Of a DNA stretch of 64,000 bases, positions 17,206 to 26,312 are shown piece by piece. Position 1 is the first letter of the stretch. Each line of letters opens with the position of its first letter. Under the pieces are notes generated by a model. It did not search any database. It was not told the DNA's origin and saw nothing but the letters and a program-made list of their open reading frames with translations. The position numbers were made by a program, and so were the translations under genes. Source of the stretch: Flavisolibacter longurius (lineage in GTDB: Bacteria; Bacteroidota; Bacteroidia; Chitinophagales; Chitinophagaceae); the NCBI GenBank assembly GCA_013327885.1, contig JABUMY010000008.1:1-64000 (forward strand), in the 5' to 3' direction.

Positions 17206-17649
17206 TTACAGTTTTCCGGTAGAACCAAATCCGCCGGCATTTCGTGATGTCTCGTCCAGTTCGGTCACCGGCTCCCAAACCGCTGTTTCCACTTTTTGAA
17301 TCACCAGTTGCGCAATCCGTTCGCCCGGTTGTAAGAGTTGGGTTTCACCGGAAAGGTTTACTAAAATGACCTTAATTTCCCCGCGGTAATCGCTGTCCAC
17401 AGTGCCGGGAGAATTGAGGCAGGTAATGCCCTGGCGGATAGCAAGTCCGCTGCGGGGACGTACCTGCGCTTCGTAGCCATGTGGCAGGGCAATAAAAAGC
17501 CCGGTTGGTACCAAATAGCGGCCCAGCGACGGCAGTTCCACTGCTTCAGGAAGATGGGCCCGCAGGTCCATTCCCGACGATCCTTCGGTACTGTAAGTGG
17601 GTAACGGGTAAGGTGACTGGTTAATGATCTTGATCGGAAGGGGCATCAT
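17206..17649 (-). CDS. dut: Deoxyuridine 5'-triphosphate nucleotidohydrolase (dUTPase)
   Basis: This 147-residue enzyme is of the usual trimeric dUTPase length with all five motifs: [35 protein letters not shown], and the C-terminal [10 protein letters not shown] that closes over the substrate. It hydrolyses dUTP to dUMP and pyrophosphate, which keeps uracil out of DNA and feeds thymidylate synthesis. Starts at 17649 and 17646 are equivalent. It lies in the ispF-dut-DUF4292-envC operon, 31 bases after ispF. Confidence 0.95.
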   Translation of the reverse strand: MMPLPIKIINQSPYPLPTYSTEGSSGMDLRAHLPEAVELPSLGRYLVPTGLFIALPHGYEAQVRPRSGLAIRQGITCLNSPGTVDSDYRGEIKVILVNLSGETQLLQPGERIAQLVIQKVETAVWEPVTELDETSRNAGGFGSTGKL

Positions 17650-17680
17650 TCAAAGATAAAAGTTGGGTATAGGAAAGATG

Positions 17681-18160
17681 TTAAATCCTTTGCAATAAAA
17701 CCGTGGCATAGGCCATCAGGCCTTCTTCGCGGCCGATAAAGCCCATTTGCTCGGCGGTAGTTGCTTTGATGGAAACATCGGCGGCGGAAAGCCCGCAGAT
17801 ACCGGCGATGGTTTGCTGCATATGTGGCACGTGGGGCTTGATCTTGGGCTTTTCCAAAACCAGCGTGCTGTCGATGTTCACCACCAGGTAACCTTCTTTT
17901 TTAATGAGCTCTATGGTGCGCTGCAGCAGGATCTTGCTGTCGATGTTTTTGTAGGCCTGGTCCGTATCGGGAAAATGCGTGCCGATATCACCCAGCGCAG
18001 CGGCGCCCAGAATACCATCACAGATGGCATGGAGCAGCACATCTGCATCGCTGTGGCCAACGGCGCCTTTGCTGTGTTCTATTTTGATACCTCCCAACCA
18101 TAACTCCCTTCCTTCTGCCAATTGGTGAAAATCCACGCCTTGTCCAATGCGGTAGCTCAT
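17681..18160 (-). CDS. ispF: 2-C-methyl-D-erythritol 2,4-cyclodiphosphate synthase
   Basis: The protein has 159 residues from the ATG at 18160; the frame extends upstream to 18220, but that extension is unlike the family. Motifs: GQGVDFHQL (zinc ligands D and H), HSDADVLLHAICDGILGAAALGDIG, HFPDTDQAYKNIDS and IKATTAEQMGFIGREEG. It makes the cyclic diphosphate in the MEP route to isoprenoids, which also supplies carotenoid precursors for the lycopene cyclase in this window. It is the first gene of a four-gene minus-strand operon. Confidence 0.95.
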   Translation of the reverse strand: MSYRIGQGVDFHQLAEGRELWLGGIKIEHSKGAVGHSDADVLLHAICDGILGAAALGDIGTHFPDTDQAYKNIDSKILLQRTIELIKKEGYLVVNIDSTLVLEKPKIKPHVPHMQQTIAGICGLSAADVSIKATTAEQMGFIGREEGLMAYATVLLQRI

Positions 18161-18265
18161 AAAAAAAATTTGCGCAAAGATACCTCCTGTCCTCTTAAAG
18201 GGGAGGCGTAGAATAGGCAAGCTTTCTATATCGCTGCTTTTTTATTGGCAGCCTGTTGCCCTGCT

Positions 18266-18308
18266 AAACATTCCATATCTGGGAGATATGGAATGTTTGT
18301 TTTTTTTT
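18266..18308 (+). terminator. Plus-strand terminator-like hairpin upstream of ispF
   Basis: A 15-bp perfect stem (18266-18280 / 18284-18298) with a GGG loop is followed by a run of T to 18308. It points in the + direction where no gene is seen, so it may end antisense transcription or be a structured 5' element. Confidence 0.6.
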
Positions 18309-18336
18309 GCTGAATAGAATTACAGAACGCAAAAGA

Positions 18337-18350
18337 GTGCGACGCAACAG
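18337..18350. repeat. Copy 1 of the GTGCGACGCAACAG intergenic motif
   Basis: GTGCGACGCAACAG occurs identically at 34329-34342. In both places an attac.gaacg motif lies just upstream and an A7 run lies about 30-45 bases downstream. Both copies are in gaps between minus-strand genes. Confidence 0.55.
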
Positions 18351-18380
18351 AAGCCCAATAGTAGTACTTCTGCTAAGTAC

Positions 18381-18420
18381 AAAAAAAGGAAAATGCCCGT
18401 TTCAACGACAGGCATTTTCC
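18381..18420 (-). terminator. Terminator of murF-alr
   Basis: A 10-bp stem GGAAAATGCC / GGCATTTTCC (18388-18397, 18411-18420) is followed on the minus strand by seven T (18381-18387). It lies 92 bases after the murF-alr stop. The 351-base gap 18161-18511 holds this, the plus-strand hairpin, the 14-base motif and a small GC-rich palindrome (CTCCGCC/GGCGGAG, 18482-18498). Confidence 0.8.
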
Positions 18421-18511
18421 ATTGAAAGAAAGACATTGCTAAAGGAAAATTGCAGGCAGAAGAGATGTACTGATCTAAGTTCTCCGCCTCAGGCGGAGGA
18501 CAGGGGGCCGC

Positions 18512-20947
18512 CTACTCGTAATAATACACCCGTTTCACCCGTTGCGAAACCGATGTCATGATCTCGTAAGGGATGGTGGCTGCCAAGGCCGCCACTTCCT
18601 GCACAGGAAGCGCTTTGCCAAACACAATTACGTCATCGCCTTCTTCCACACCCGGGATATCGGTCACATCGATCATGGTCATATCCATGCAAACCGTGCC
18701 AATCACCGGTGCCAGCTTACCCCGCACCAACATCTTGCCCACACCATGCCCAAAGCGACGGGAATAACCATCGGCATAGCCAATACGCACTGTGGCAATA
18801 CAGGAATCGCGGTGTACTATCCCGCGCCGGTTGTAGCTGACCGATTCGCCCTGCCTTACCCCTTTTACCAGCGCAATGGTGGAGCGCAGCGTGGCCACGG
18901 GTTCAAGCTGCAAGCGATTATCATCTCCGCTTTCGATACCATAAAGACCAATGCCCAGCCGCACCATGTCCATTTGTAGCTGCGGGTGCCGGAGAATGGC
19001 CGCTGAATTGGCAATGTGTTTTAAAAATGGGTAAGGGAGCTTGTTGCCGAGAATCGTAGCAGCGGCCGTAAACCGCTCCGCCTGCTGCCGGGTAAATGCA
19101 TCCTGGGAGGCTTCTTCGCTGGCCGCGAGATGACTAAACAGCGATTGCACCCGGAGTGTAGACGATCCCGCCAAATGTCCGGCCACCGCTTCCACATCGT
19201 CCGGTAAAAAACCCAGCCGGTTCATGCCCGTCTCCACCTCCAGGTGCACCGGGTATTGTTGCAGGCCTTCGCTTCGGACAAAATCTTCAAATTGGCGAAG
19301 CAGCGGAAACGAGTACAGAACGGGCTGCAGGCCATTGTCAACAAGGGCAGCAAACGACGAAGCTTCGGGGTTCATGACCATGATGGGCAGGGTAATACCA
19401 GCTTTCACCAGGTCGATGCCTTCATCGGTATAGGCCACGCCCAGGTAAGCGGTGTTGTGAAACTGCAGTACCGACGCAATTTCGGCGCTGCCGCTGCCGT
19501 AAGAAAACGCTTTTACCATAGCCATGATGCGGGTACCCGGTTGCAGCACCTGTTGGTACTGCCGCAGGTTATGAGCCAGCGCAGAAAGGTTGATCTGCAA
19601 AACAGTTCCATGGAGCTTTTTTTCAAAAAGCGCAGCAATCCGTTCGAAACCGGCCTTGCGGGCACCTTTCAACAGGATGATCTCCCCCGCAAACTGGGAG
19701 CTTCGGAACTGCTCCATAAATTGCTCGGTGGTGGAAAAGGTTTCCAGCGCTATCGAGGGAGGCAGCTTACTGCCAAGATGTTCACCGGCGGCGCCACCAA
19801 TGGCCACCACTTTTTGAATACCATTTGCCTGCAGCAGGTGCGCAATCGTACCATACAAGTCTTCTTCGTTCTTGCCTGTTTCCTGGAAATCGGAAAGAAT
19901 AGCGGTTCGCTTACGACCGGAGCTTTGCTCCGTGAGAAAGTGCAGGGCAATGGTCAGCGAGGTAATATCGGCGCTGTAACTGTCATTTACCAAGAGGCAA
20001 TTGTTGATGGCATGCCGGAGTTGCAGGCGCATATCCACCGGGTGAAGCTGCAAAAACCGATGGCGGCAGGCCGCAATATCTTTTTCCAGGTAAAGCAAAA
20101 AACAAAGACAGGTAATGGCATTTTGAACAGAGGCTTCATCAATAAACGGTATTTCTATGTCCTGCGCATTCCCTTCAACGCTTACCACGATCCTTGTTCG
20201 ACCGGCAGTTGCTTTTACCACTTGCACCCACACGTCGGCGCCGGCTTCATAACTCCAGGTAAATGTTGGTTGCGCTAAGGCTTGCAGCCATTTTTTTTCA
20301 CCAATAACAACTTCGGCATCGCGGAAAAGAAGCAGCTTTTCCTGCAACTTTTCTTCCCTCGAGGCAAATCCTTCGTTATGCGCATCGCCAATGTTGGTAA
20401 GAATGCCAATGGTTGGCTGAATGATTTTTTCCAAACGCTCCATTTCACCCCGGGTGGAAATGCCGGCTTCAAAAATGCCCATAGTATGCTGCGGCCCCAT
20501 CTCCCAAACACTCAGGGGCACGCCAATCTGCGAATTAAAGCTTTTAGGACTGCGCACAAGGGAGTAATCCTCTTCGAGCAATTGCGCCAGCCATTCTTTT
20601 ACAACGGTTTTGCCGTTGCTGCCGGTAATGCCAACAACGGGAAAGGCAAACTGCGAACGATGAAAGGCTGCCAGTTGCTGCAGTGCGGCCAGGGTATCTT
20701 CCACTTGTATGACGGTGGCCCCTTCGAGCACAACCTCTTCACTGACTACAAATGCCCGTACGCCTTTTTTGTAAGTTTCGGCCAGGTAGCGGTGCCCGTT
20801 GCTATGGGCGGTTTTCAGGGCAAAAAAAAGGGAAGACGCCGGGTGCTGCACACGGCGACTGTCAAAAAGCAAGTGCCGGATCTCCCGTTCGTCACCCTGC
20901 GTTTGTTGGGCGCCGATGATCGCAGAAATGGTAGTGGTGTTGTACAC
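18512..20947 (-). CDS. murF-alr: Bifunctional MurF-like ligase / alanine racemase fusion
   Basis: This 811-residue protein has an N-terminal Mur ligase unit (about 1-445) with the P-loop GSNGKT at 109-114 and TNIGDAHNEGF. The C-terminal unit (about 450-811) is alanine racemase: PLP lysine near 478 in MAMVKAFSYGSG, YDEG-like TDEGIDL, GMNRLGF, and a SVSYNRRG region holding the catalytic tyrosine. The fusion would supply D-Ala (racemase) beside the D-Ala-D-Ala-adding ligase. However, the Mur ligase part differs at the substrate motif (DSYSADITS where MurF has DAYNANPSS), and a complete separate MurF is encoded at 30155-31435. The fused ligase half may therefore be regulatory, redundant or altered in specificity. 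Confidence 0.92.
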   Translation of the reverse strand: MYNTTTISAIIGAQQTQGDEREIRHLLFDSRRVQHPASSLFFALKTAHSNGHRYLAETYKKGVRAFVVSEEVVLEGATVIQVEDTLAALQQLAAFHRSQFAFPVVGITGSNGKTVVKEWLAQLLEEDYSLVRSPKSFNSQIGVPLSVWEMGPQHTMGIFEAGISTRGEMERLEKIIQPTIGILTNIGDAHNEGFASREEKLQEKLLLFRDAEVVIGEKKWLQALAQPTFTWSYEAGADVWVQVVKATAGRTRIVVSVEGNAQDIEIPFIDEASVQNAITCLCFLLYLEKDIAACRHRFLQLHPVDMRLQLRHAINNCLLVNDSYSADITSLTIALHFLTEQSSGRKRTAILSDFQETGKNEEDLYGTIAHLLQANGIQKVVAIGGAAGEHLGSKLPPSIALETFSTTEQFMEQFRSSQFAGEIILLKGARKAGFERIAALFEKKLHGTVLQINLSALAHNLRQYQQVLQPGTRIMAMVKAFSYGSGSAEIASVLQFHNTAYLGVAYTDEGIDLVKAGITLPIMVMNPEASSFAALVDNGLQPVLYSFPLLRQFEDFVRSEGLQQYPVHLEVETGMNRLGFLPDDVEAVAGHLAGSSTLRVQSLFSHLAASEEASQDAFTRQQAERFTAAATILGNKLPYPFLKHIANSAAILRHPQLQMDMVRLGIGLYGIESGDDNRLQLEPVATLRSTIALVKGVRQGESVSYNRRGIVHRDSCIATVRIGYADGYSRRFGHGVGKMLVRGKLAPVIGTVCMDMTMIDVTDIPGVEEGDDVIVFGKALPVQEVAALAATIPYEIMTSVSQRVKRVYYYE

Positions 20948-20956
20948 AGTCCGAAG

Positions 20957-21913
20957 TTAAACAGAGTCGATCTCCTTTTGGCGGCGCTTGGTAACCTGCA
21001 GCGAGTAGACCATGGAACCTACGATACAGACCACGATCACCAGCAGGGAAATAACCACCAATTGGTTCTTGCTCAGGATCTGGTGAAGCCAGTGTTCGGC
21101 CAGCATTTTGGCACCGATAAATACCAGCACAATAGCAATACCCTGTTGCAGGTATTCGAACTTGGCCACGGCGCCGCGCAGCAAAAAGAAAAGGGCACGC
21201 AAACCCAGCACGGCAAAAATATTACTGGTGTAAATGATCATAGGGTCCTGCGAAATGGCAAATACTGCCGGGATGCTGTCCAGCGCAAACACGATATCGG
21301 TGGTGGCCAGCAGCACTGTCACCACGAACATGTTGGTATAAAAACGCTTGCCTTCGATCTTCACCACAAACTTGCCGCTGATGTCTTTATGTACAATAGG
21401 GAAAAAGCGGTTGAGCATTTTGTACACGGGGCTTTTGGCCGGGTCGTAGTCTTCTTCCTGTTTGGAGGTAAAAATCTTGATACCGGTATACACCAGGAAT
21501 GCACCAAAGATGTAAAGGATCCAGGCAAACTTTTGTACCAGCACCACGCCCAGAGTAATAAAGATCACCCGGAAAACAATGGCCAGCAGGATCCCGATCA
21601 TCAGGGCCCGTGGCACATGGTCTTTTTGAATGCGGTAATAGGAAAAGATCAGGATAAACACAAAGATGTTATCGATGCTGAGGCTTTTTTCCATCAGGTA
21701 GGCGCTGAGGTATTCCAGCGCCGGCTTTTGCCCGTCAACAAACCACACAAAAACAAAAAAGGCCAGGCCAAGACCGATCCAGAAAAGGCTTTGGTAAAGC
21801 GCTTTTTTGATGGTAACCTCCTCGTCTTTTTTGCTAAAGACGCCCATGTCGATAACAATCGAGATAAGGAGGACAATGCCAAAAACCAGGTAGGTAAGTT
21901 GATGATCAGTCAT
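20957..21913 (-). CDS. TerC family integral membrane protein
   Basis: This 318-residue protein has about eight transmembrane helices. The TerC signature appears as MEKSLSIDNIFVF in the first half and ATTDIVFALDSIPAVFAI in the second, with acidic residues in membrane segments suited to metal transport. Family members protect against tellurite or export manganese at sites of protein secretion; the substrate here is not known. The gene is nine bases upstream of murF-alr on the same strand and 41 bases after gldFG, so the three are probably co-transcribed. Confidence 0.9.
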   Translation of the reverse strand: MTDHQLTYLVFGIVLLISIVIDMGVFSKKDEEVTIKKALYQSLFWIGLGLAFFVFVWFVDGQKPALEYLSAYLMEKSLSIDNIFVFILIFSYYRIQKDHVPRALMIGILLAIVFRVIFITLGVVLVQKFAWILYIFGAFLVYTGIKIFTSKQEEDYDPAKSPVYKMLNRFFPIVHKDISGKFVVKIEGKRFYTNMFVVTVLLATTDIVFALDSIPAVFAISQDPMIIYTSNIFAVLGLRALFFLLRGAVAKFEYLQQGIAIVLVFIGAKMLAEHWLHQILSKNQLVVISLLVIVVCIVGSMVYSLQVTKRRQKEIDSV

Positions 21914-21954
21914 GAAAAAGCCTTTTCAAAAAAATTATGCTAATGGCAGCGAAA

Positions 21955-24378
21955 TTACAGGGAAGCCGCCCGATAGCGGCGAATTCTTTGGTAAATAAAG
22001 CCAAAACCAATCACCAGCAAAACGGGCAGCACGATGGTGATCAGGCTCCATTTGGTTTTTTCAGCCTCTACTTTTTTGGTATCCAGCAGTCGAAGCACAA
22101 TTTCCTTGTTGCGGGTGCTGATGATGGAGGTGTTACTTGTCAGGTATTCGAGGCAATTGAGCAGGAAATCGCGGTTGGCAAACTGGTACTCGTACTGCGA
22201 GCCGGCCGTGAACAGGTTCATGCCCATGGGCAGGGGTCCCTGCTGGGTCGACACATCGTTCAGCACCATGTCGCCATCGGCCACTACGATCATCCGATTG
22301 GGTGCTGTGTTCTCCTGTTTGAACCCGCCAAACGGCTGCAGGCTATCCCGCTGAGCGGCGCCAACACGGTTCCGGTAAAGCGATGAAAACTTACCTTCCA
22401 GCAATACCGCTACCGGGATGCCGCTTTTGCGGAAAAGATCGTCCTGCGGTGTGTTCCGGTTTTCGTTAGGACTGATCAGCGCCGGTGTGCTGATGCTGCG
22501 GGAGTTGGCGGAGCTTTGCAGCAAGACTGTTTTGGTAATTCCTTCGGATGTTACCGTATCAATGGAATTGACAAAGCGGCCGGCCACCAGGCCAAGGTTT
22601 TTATTGATGATATGATTACCCCTCGATTCAAACAGGGGGTAATAATTCCAGTGCAGGAACTCGTACTGCGGGTTGGACGGTGTGCCGCCAACGGCAAAAG
22701 GCAGAAAATCGCACTGCAGGTCCATCACCAGGTCGGGGTTGATGCGGATGCCGTAATTGAACAACAGGTCGGCGATGTTCAGGTTGCGGTCGTAAGCGAT
22801 CAGCTCCGATGTATAGCTCAGGCTATCCTGCTCGGCATGCAGGTTGTCAACAAACAGGAGCAGTTTGCCGCCGTTCATAACGTATTGGTCGATCTTGAGC
22901 TTTTGCGCTTCGCTGAAACCGGTTTGCGGCTTTACCAGCAGCAGCACATCGGCTTCTTTTGGAATGATGGGAAGTGCATTCAGGTTCAGCAGCTTGAGGT
23001 CATAATTGCTGCCCACTACCTGTTGCAGATCGTAGGTTTCGGCGGTGGTAGGCTGCCCGTTGCCGGTAGCATAAGCCACGGAAGCCCGCTGCGGGTTGAT
23101 GACCCGGTCCAGGCTTTTGGCAAACTGGTATTCCATCATGGCCTCGGCATTGTTCAGTTCACCCACCGAAATATTGCGCTTGCTGCTTTGAAACAGGTTC
23201 ACCAACTCGGTTCGTCCGCTGGCGTGCAGCAAGGCATACGGAAAAATGTTGCGGTTCTCCTCACCTGCTTTTACCTGTACCGTCAGGTTGATGGGTTCCA
23301 CTCCCATTGCCCGCAACGAATCGCCCCAGGATTTGCCGTTGCCGGCATCTTCTTCAGGAGAAATAAACCGGTAGGTGATGCGCTCTGGCGCCGTTTCTTT
23401 TAATACCGATAAAAACTCCTGCGTGGCGCTGCTCAATTTCCGAAAGCCGGAGGGAAATTCACCCTTCAGAAACACATCGATCACCACATTGTTCTGCAGG
23501 CTGCCGGTAAGATCTCTGGTGGTTTGCGTTAGTGAATACCGTTTTTCTTCGGTTAGGTCGGCCCGACTATGAAAGCTTGCGGCCACAAAATTTACCACGA
23601 ACAGTACCGCCAGCGCAGCGATCCATTTTACCGAAACGGCTTTGGCTTTTCCTGCCCTTGCTTCCCTAGACAATCGGATGCGGGTAAGAAAAAGAAAGAA
23701 GAGAATAACGCTGATAAAATAGATCACGTCACGGGAATCGATCACGCCTTTGCTGATGCTCTGGTAGTGAAAATTGATGCCCAGCATTTCAATGTAATAA
23801 TCGGCCCCGTTTTGAAAAATGGCCAGTTCGCTGATGGCATCAAAACCATAATAAAAAAGAAGGGAGGCCACCAGGGTGATGATAAACGACACTACCGAGT
23901 TGGTGGTAAAGCTGCTGACGCAAATACCAATGGCCGTGAATACACCGGTTAGCAGGGCTAGCCCCAGGTAGGAGCCAATGGCCGCACCGGCATCGATGCC
24001 GGTAGTGGCTGCCAGGTGGTTGATGGTAAAATAATAAACCAGGGTTGGCAAAAGCGCCACCAGGGCAACAAGGAAGGCTCCCAGGAATTTGCCGCCCACG
24101 ATCTGCCCGTTGCTCACTGGCCGCGTTTGCAGGATCTCAAACGTGCCGCTGCGAAACTCATCGGAAAAGCTGCGCATGGTAATGGCTGCCACCAAAAAAA
24201 GCAGCACCCAGGGGGCAAAGGCAAAAAACTGGTCCAGCGTAGCATAGCCGGATTCAAGGATATTGTCGCGAAGCACAAACAGCACCAGCCCGTTGACCAC
24301 CAGGAATACGATAATAGCAATATAGCCGGTGAGGGAACTGAAGAACTGCCGCAGCTCTTTTTTACAAATTGGCCACAT
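21955..24378 (-). CDS. GldF-GldG fusion, gliding-associated ABC transporter permease plus auxiliary subunit
   Basis: From the ATG at 24378 (MWPICKKELRQFF) the protein has 807 residues; the frame continues upstream to 24558 without family similarity. Residues 1-240 form a six-helix ABC-2 permease like GldF (FRSGTFEILQTRPVS, NSVVSFIITLVASLLFYYGFD). From about 270 there is another membrane helix followed by a large extracytoplasmic GldG/ABC_transp_aux region (EKRYSLT, DVLLLVKPQTGFSEAQK, GGKLLLFVDN), closed by a C-terminal helix near 780. In Flavobacterium gldF and gldG are separate genes needed for gliding with the ATPase GldA, which is not in this window. Gliding itself cannot be inferred from this gene alone. 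Confidence 0.88.
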   Translation of the reverse strand: MWPICKKELRQFFSSLTGYIAIIVFLVVNGLVLFVLRDNILESGYATLDQFFAFAPWVLLFLVAAITMRSFSDEFRSGTFEILQTRPVSNGQIVGGKFLGAFLVALVALLPTLVYYFTINHLAATTGIDAGAAIGSYLGLALLTGVFTAIGICVSSFTTNSVVSFIITLVASLLFYYGFDAISELAIFQNGADYYIEMLGINFHYQSISKGVIDSRDVIYFISVILFFLFLTRIRLSREARAGKAKAVSVKWIAALAVLFVVNFVAASFHSRADLTEEKRYSLTQTTRDLTGSLQNNVVIDVFLKGEFPSGFRKLSSATQEFLSVLKETAPERITYRFISPEEDAGNGKSWGDSLRAMGVEPINLTVQVKAGEENRNIFPYALLHASGRTELVNLFQSSKRNISVGELNNAEAMMEYQFAKSLDRVINPQRASVAYATGNGQPTTAETYDLQQVVGSNYDLKLLNLNALPIIPKEADVLLLVKPQTGFSEAQKLKIDQYVMNGGKLLLFVDNLHAEQDSLSYTSELIAYDRNLNIADLLFNYGIRINPDLVMDLQCDFLPFAVGGTPSNPQYEFLHWNYYPLFESRGNHIINKNLGLVAGRFVNSIDTVTSEGITKTVLLQSSANSRSISTPALISPNENRNTPQDDLFRKSGIPVAVLLEGKFSSLYRNRVGAAQRDSLQPFGGFKQENTAPNRMIVVADGDMVLNDVSTQQGPLPMGMNLFTAGSQYEYQFANRDFLLNCLEYLTSNTSIISTRNKEIVLRLLDTKKVEAEKTKWSLITIVLPVLLVIGFGFIYQRIRRYRAASL

Positions 24379-24535
24379 GAAAACGTGTCGATTAAAATCT
24401 GATAAGGCTGCAAAATAGGCAATGCTGCCTTTAAAACGGTCATAAAATCCCGCCGAAAGGAGCGGCGTAACCGCTTGTGCCGGGCTCTTTCTTTTGCACA
24501 CGCCCCTTCCCGTTATGCCTCCTGCTGGAAGAAAC

Positions 24536-24568
24536 AAAAAAAACCGTTCAGCAATCAACTGAACGGTT
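24536..24568 (-). terminator. Terminator of the Fe-S carrier gene
   Basis: A 10-bp stem AACCGTTCAG / CTGAACGGTT (24542-24551, 24559-24568) is followed on the minus strand by eight T. It separates the iscS/A-type carrier pair from gldFG. Confidence 0.85.
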
Positions 24569-24592
24569 CCGCTTATTGACAGTTATGAATCA

Positions 24593-24931
24593 CTACACAG
24601 CGAAGCTTTCACCGCAAGCACAGGTACGGCTGGCGTTGGGGTTGTTAAAGTGAAACCCTTTCCCGTTCAACCCGTCCGAAAAATCAAGCTCCGTATTCAC
24701 GAGGTAAAGAAAGCTTTTCAGATCAGTAACGATCTTCAGGCCCCGGTCTTCAAACACCTGGTCGGCCGGCTTGCTTTCGTTGTCAAAATCCATTTTATAG
24801 CTTAATCCCGAGCAGCCGCCACCAACAACGCTTACCCGCAAAAAGTAAGACGGATCGGACTTACCGGCTTCCGCCATCAACTGCCCTATTTTTTCTCTTG
24901 CCTTATCCGTTACATGGATGGCATTTTCCAT
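24593..24931 (-). CDS. A-type iron-sulfur cluster carrier (IscA/SufA/ErpA family)
   Basis: This 112-residue protein (start MENAIHV at 24931; an ATG three codons earlier is possible) has the HesB fold with the three invariant cysteines: C40 in GGGCSG, and C104 and C106 in TCACGESF. These hold iron or an Fe-S cluster for delivery to apoproteins. It lies 119 bases downstream of iscS on the same strand. Which subtype (IscA, SufA or ErpA) cannot be told from sequence alone. Confidence 0.92.
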   Translation of the reverse strand: MENAIHVTDKAREKIGQLMAEAGKSDPSYFLRVSVVGGGCSGLSYKMDFDNESKPADQVFEDRGLKIVTDLKSFLYLVNTELDFSDGLNGKGFHFNNPNASRTCACGESFAV

Positions 24932-24960
24932 TGCTACCATACTTCTTAAAACTATAGGTG

Positions 24961-24968
24961 CAAATTTA
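24961..24968 (-). promoter_or_regulatory. Candidate -7 box upstream of the A-type carrier
   Basis: On the minus strand TAAATTTG fits TAnnTTTG exactly, 29 bases before the start codon. No clear -33 TTG is seen at the expected distance. Confidence 0.35.
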
Positions 24969-25050
24969 ACGGAAGAAGACGGCTTTTCTTTTTTGGCAAG
25001 CTCTTTTGACGGTTTGCTGACAAAGCTTTAACGTAACGTACAACAGCGTT

Positions 25051-26214
25051 TCAGGAAAAAGACAGCTCCCGCAGGGCTTTTACCGTGTTGCTGACTTTAC
25101 CGATGGTATAGGTTATTTCTTCTTCGGTGGTGAACCGACCCAGGCTAAAGCGCAACGAACTCCGGGCCACTTCGTCGCCCAAGCCAAGAGCTTTTAATAC
25201 ATAAGATGGTTCCAGCGAAGCCGATGTGCAGGCCGAGCCGGAGGAAACAGCAATCTCTTTGTTGATGCCCATTAGCAGGCCTTCGTTGTCGACGCCTTTA
25301 AAACCAATGTTGGCAACATGGGGCAGGCGGTGCACCGGGTTGCCGTTGACAAAGCTCCCATCGAGCTGTAGCAGCGCCGCTTCCAGGGTATCCCGCAACC
25401 GGCGCAAACGATCGGCTTCTTTTTCCATTTCTGTAGCAGCGATCTCGCAAGCTTTTCCCAAGCCAACTATTCCCGGTACGTTCAGCGTACCACTGCGAAT
25501 GTCCCTTTCATGACCGCCGCCGTGGAGTTGGGCCGAAAGCTTCACCCTTGGGTTGCGCCGCCGCACATAAAGAGCTCCCACGCCTTTGGGACCATACATT
25601 TTATGCGCTGTCAGCGCCAGCAGGTCAATATTGTCACGGGCCACATCCACGCTGATTTTTCCGACCGCCTGCGTGGCATCGGTAAAAAATAACACGCCGT
25701 GTTTGCGGGCAATGGCGCCAATCTCTTTTACCGGCATGATGGTCCCCAACTCGTTGTTGGCATACATCACAGCTATCAGCACCGTATCGGGCCGGATGGC
25801 CGCTTCCACCTGTCCGGGAGTGATCAACCCCTCGGAATTTACCGGCAGGTAGGTAACATCAGCGCCCCTTTTTTCCAGGTGCTTGCACACATCCAGCACT
25901 GCCTTGTGCTCGATGTTGCAGGTAATGATGTGCGAACCTTTGGACGCATAGGTTTCAACAACGCCTTTGATGGCCAGGTTATCGCCTTCCGTAGCACCGG
26001 AGGTAAAAATAATTTCGTTGGGCTCTGCGCCGATCAGCGAAGCCACTTGTTCCCTCGCCCTGTCCACTGCTTCCTCGGCCTGCCAGCCAAAGGGATGATG
26101 ACGGCTGGCGGCATTGCCAAATTGCTGGGTAAAAAAAGGCAGCATGGCTTCCACTACCCTTGAGTCGCAGGGTGTGGTGGCGTTGTGATCGAGGTAAATA
26201 GGAAACCGGGGCAT
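25051..26214 (-). CDS. iscS: Cysteine desulfurase IscS/NifS family
   Basis: The protein has 387 residues from the ATG at 26214 (MPRFPIYLDHNATTP); the long open frame upstream overlaps the divergent epimerase gene and is not part of the family. It is a PLP enzyme that takes sulfur from cysteine. The PLP lysine is in LTAHKMYGPKG, other motifs are FTSGATEGDNLAIKG and HGGGHERDIRSGTLN, and the catalytic cysteine is in SSGSACTSAS. It should feed Fe-S assembly through the A-type carrier downstream and also tRNA thiolation. Confidence 0.94.
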   Translation of the reverse strand: MPRFPIYLDHNATTPCDSRVVEAMLPFFTQQFGNAASRHHPFGWQAEEAVDRAREQVASLIGAEPNEIIFTSGATEGDNLAIKGVVETYASKGSHIITCNIEHKAVLDVCKHLEKRGADVTYLPVNSEGLITPGQVEAAIRPDTVLIAVMYANNELGTIMPVKEIGAIARKHGVLFFTDATQAVGKISVDVARDNIDLLALTAHKMYGPKGVGALYVRRRNPRVKLSAQLHGGGHERDIRSGTLNVPGIVGLGKACEIAATEMEKEADRLRRLRDTLEAALLQLDGSFVNGNPVHRLPHVANIGFKGVDNEGLLMGINKEIAVSSGSACTSASLEPSYVLKALGLGDEVARSSLRFSLGRFTTEEEITYTIGKVSNTVKALRELSFS

Positions 26215-26241
26215 GGGTTGTTGTTTCTTTCCAGTAAAATA

Positions 26242-26249
26242 CAAAGGTA
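26242..26249 (-). promoter_or_regulatory. Candidate -7 box for iscS
   Basis: On the minus strand TACCTTTG fits TAnnTTTG exactly, 28 bases before the iscS ATG, in the 98-base divergent gap with the epimerase gene. No -33 match is evident. Confidence 0.4.
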
Positions 26250-26312
26250 CCGGTTGCGCCTCTTTTACCCGACGGATTCGGTGCAGCCCTAATTTTACCC
26301 AAATTCTTTTGC

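Noticed and set aside
20282-21943. A 553-codon plus-strand frame opposite terC and murF-alr.
   Set aside because: It overlaps two well-supported genes, is very rich in His, Gln and Asn, and has no family resemblance; an antisense shadow.
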